A DNA stretch of 32,139 nt from Treponema sp. (lineage in GTDB: Bacteria; Spirochaetota; Spirochaetia; Treponematales; Breznakiellaceae). The notes under the pieces were generated by a model. That model saw nothing but the letters and a program-made list of their open reading frames with translations, was not told the origin of the DNA and made no database searches. Within the stretch, counting starts at the first letter, position 1. Every line of letters begins with the position of its first letter. Positions 31,923 to 32,139 of the stretch are shown one piece after another. The stretch lies in contig JAIRPD010000104.1 of the NCBI GenBank assembly GCA_031257195.1, forward strand, positions 1-32,139, given 5' to 3'. Made by a program: the position numbers and the translations under genes.

Positions 31923-32139
31923 ATGATGGACATGGAAGAGGAATTGGTCAAGAAGTATCTGGAAGCCCCGCTTATCGTCGCTATGGCGGAGCGGGTATGG
32001 CAGGGCGGCATGGAAGCGGTAAAGATCGATTTTTCCCTATCAGACAAGCTGAAAGCGGAATTACAAAGACTTTTGGGGAAAGATGTAAAAAATATATTCA
32101 TAACGGATAGCGACGCAAGGCACATAAAGAAAAACCACG
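31923..32139 (+). CDS. Start of a phage-type PBECR-like protein, cut by the window edge
   Basis: An open frame from ATG 31923 (MMDMEEELVKKYLEAPL) runs off the right edge after 72 codons. After an N-terminal helix, the sequence KAELQRLLGKDVKNIFITDS, directly followed by DARHIKKNH, resembles the start of phage/mobile-element PBECR (Barnase-EndoU-ColicinE5/D-RelE-like) domains. These often show a strand ending in xITDxxxxHIxxxH. The assignment rests on this short motif only. It has no Shine-Dalgarno sequence, and a TAATAAT stretch lies just upstream. Whether it is a lone gene, a toxin or part of a prophage cannot be judged from this window. Confidence 0.5.
   Translation, partial: MMDMEEELVKKYLEAPLIVAMAERVWQGGMEAVKIDFSLSDKLKAELQRLLGKDVKNIFITDSDARHIKKNH

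Noticed and set aside
1-32139. CRISPR arrays, insertion sequences, rRNA or tRNA genes, replication origin
   Set aside because: No regularly spaced repeats, transposase motifs, terminal inverted repeats with target duplications, RNA gene signatures or DnaA-box clusters were seen.

Overview
The window is GC-rich, densely packed bacterial chromosome with no rRNA, tRNA, CRISPR array or insertion sequence that I can recognise. Gene content suggests a motile, fermentative, oxygen-sensing anaerobe. Large hemerythrin-linked chemoreceptors, a FemX-type protein, a methionyl-tRNA synthetase with a C-terminal tRNA-binding domain and polyol phosphotransferase systems (PTS) would fit a spirochaete of the Treponema group. 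That assignment is an inference from gene content, not a demonstrated placement.

Left part (1-17.6 kb), mostly housekeeping and sensing. A FGGY sugar kinase is cut by the left edge. It is followed by rsmE (16S rRNA methyltransferase), convergent with a two-gene minus-strand unit made of an ACT-domain/butyrate-kinase fusion and a SprT-like HExxH protein. Next are two large chemoreceptors with N-terminal cytoplasmic hemerythrin domains but different periplasmic Cache sensors. A decayed response-regulator receiver fragment lies in frame in front of the first. A plus-strand run follows: a beta-CASP metallo-beta-lactamase RNase, rlmB, a DUF1361 membrane protein, metG and a FemAB-type aminoacyltransferase.

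Right part (17.6-30.7 kb), all minus strand. This is a double polyol PTS island. Reading in the direction of transcription, a strong promoter (30617-30645) drives galactitol-type IIB and IIC, a small membrane protein, a class II aldolase and an HPr. A second strong promoter (27156-27185) drives the IIA and an Enzyme I. Then come a SorC-type regulator and an AT-rich promoter/operator region, followed by a glucitol-type operon: gutM, IIC2, IIBC, IIA, a SAF-domain dehydrogenase, a second Enzyme I and a second HPr. Each permease therefore has its own Enzyme I and HPr, so each module could run the whole phosphorelay from PEP to polyol. This is the most unusual layout in the window.

Right edge (30.7-32.1 kb): a nucleotide-sugar-type epimerase/dehydratase is apparently translationally coupled to a small unknown protein. 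Divergent from these is the start of a gene resembling phage-associated PBECR-type nuclease-fold proteins, cut by the window edge.

Several genes appear to start in unusual ways. gutM and the epimerase lack ATG/GTG/TTG where homology expects the start and carry ATC or ATA there. Several plus-strand genes have a -10-like box almost touching the start codon and no Shine-Dalgarno sequence, which suggests leaderless mRNAs.
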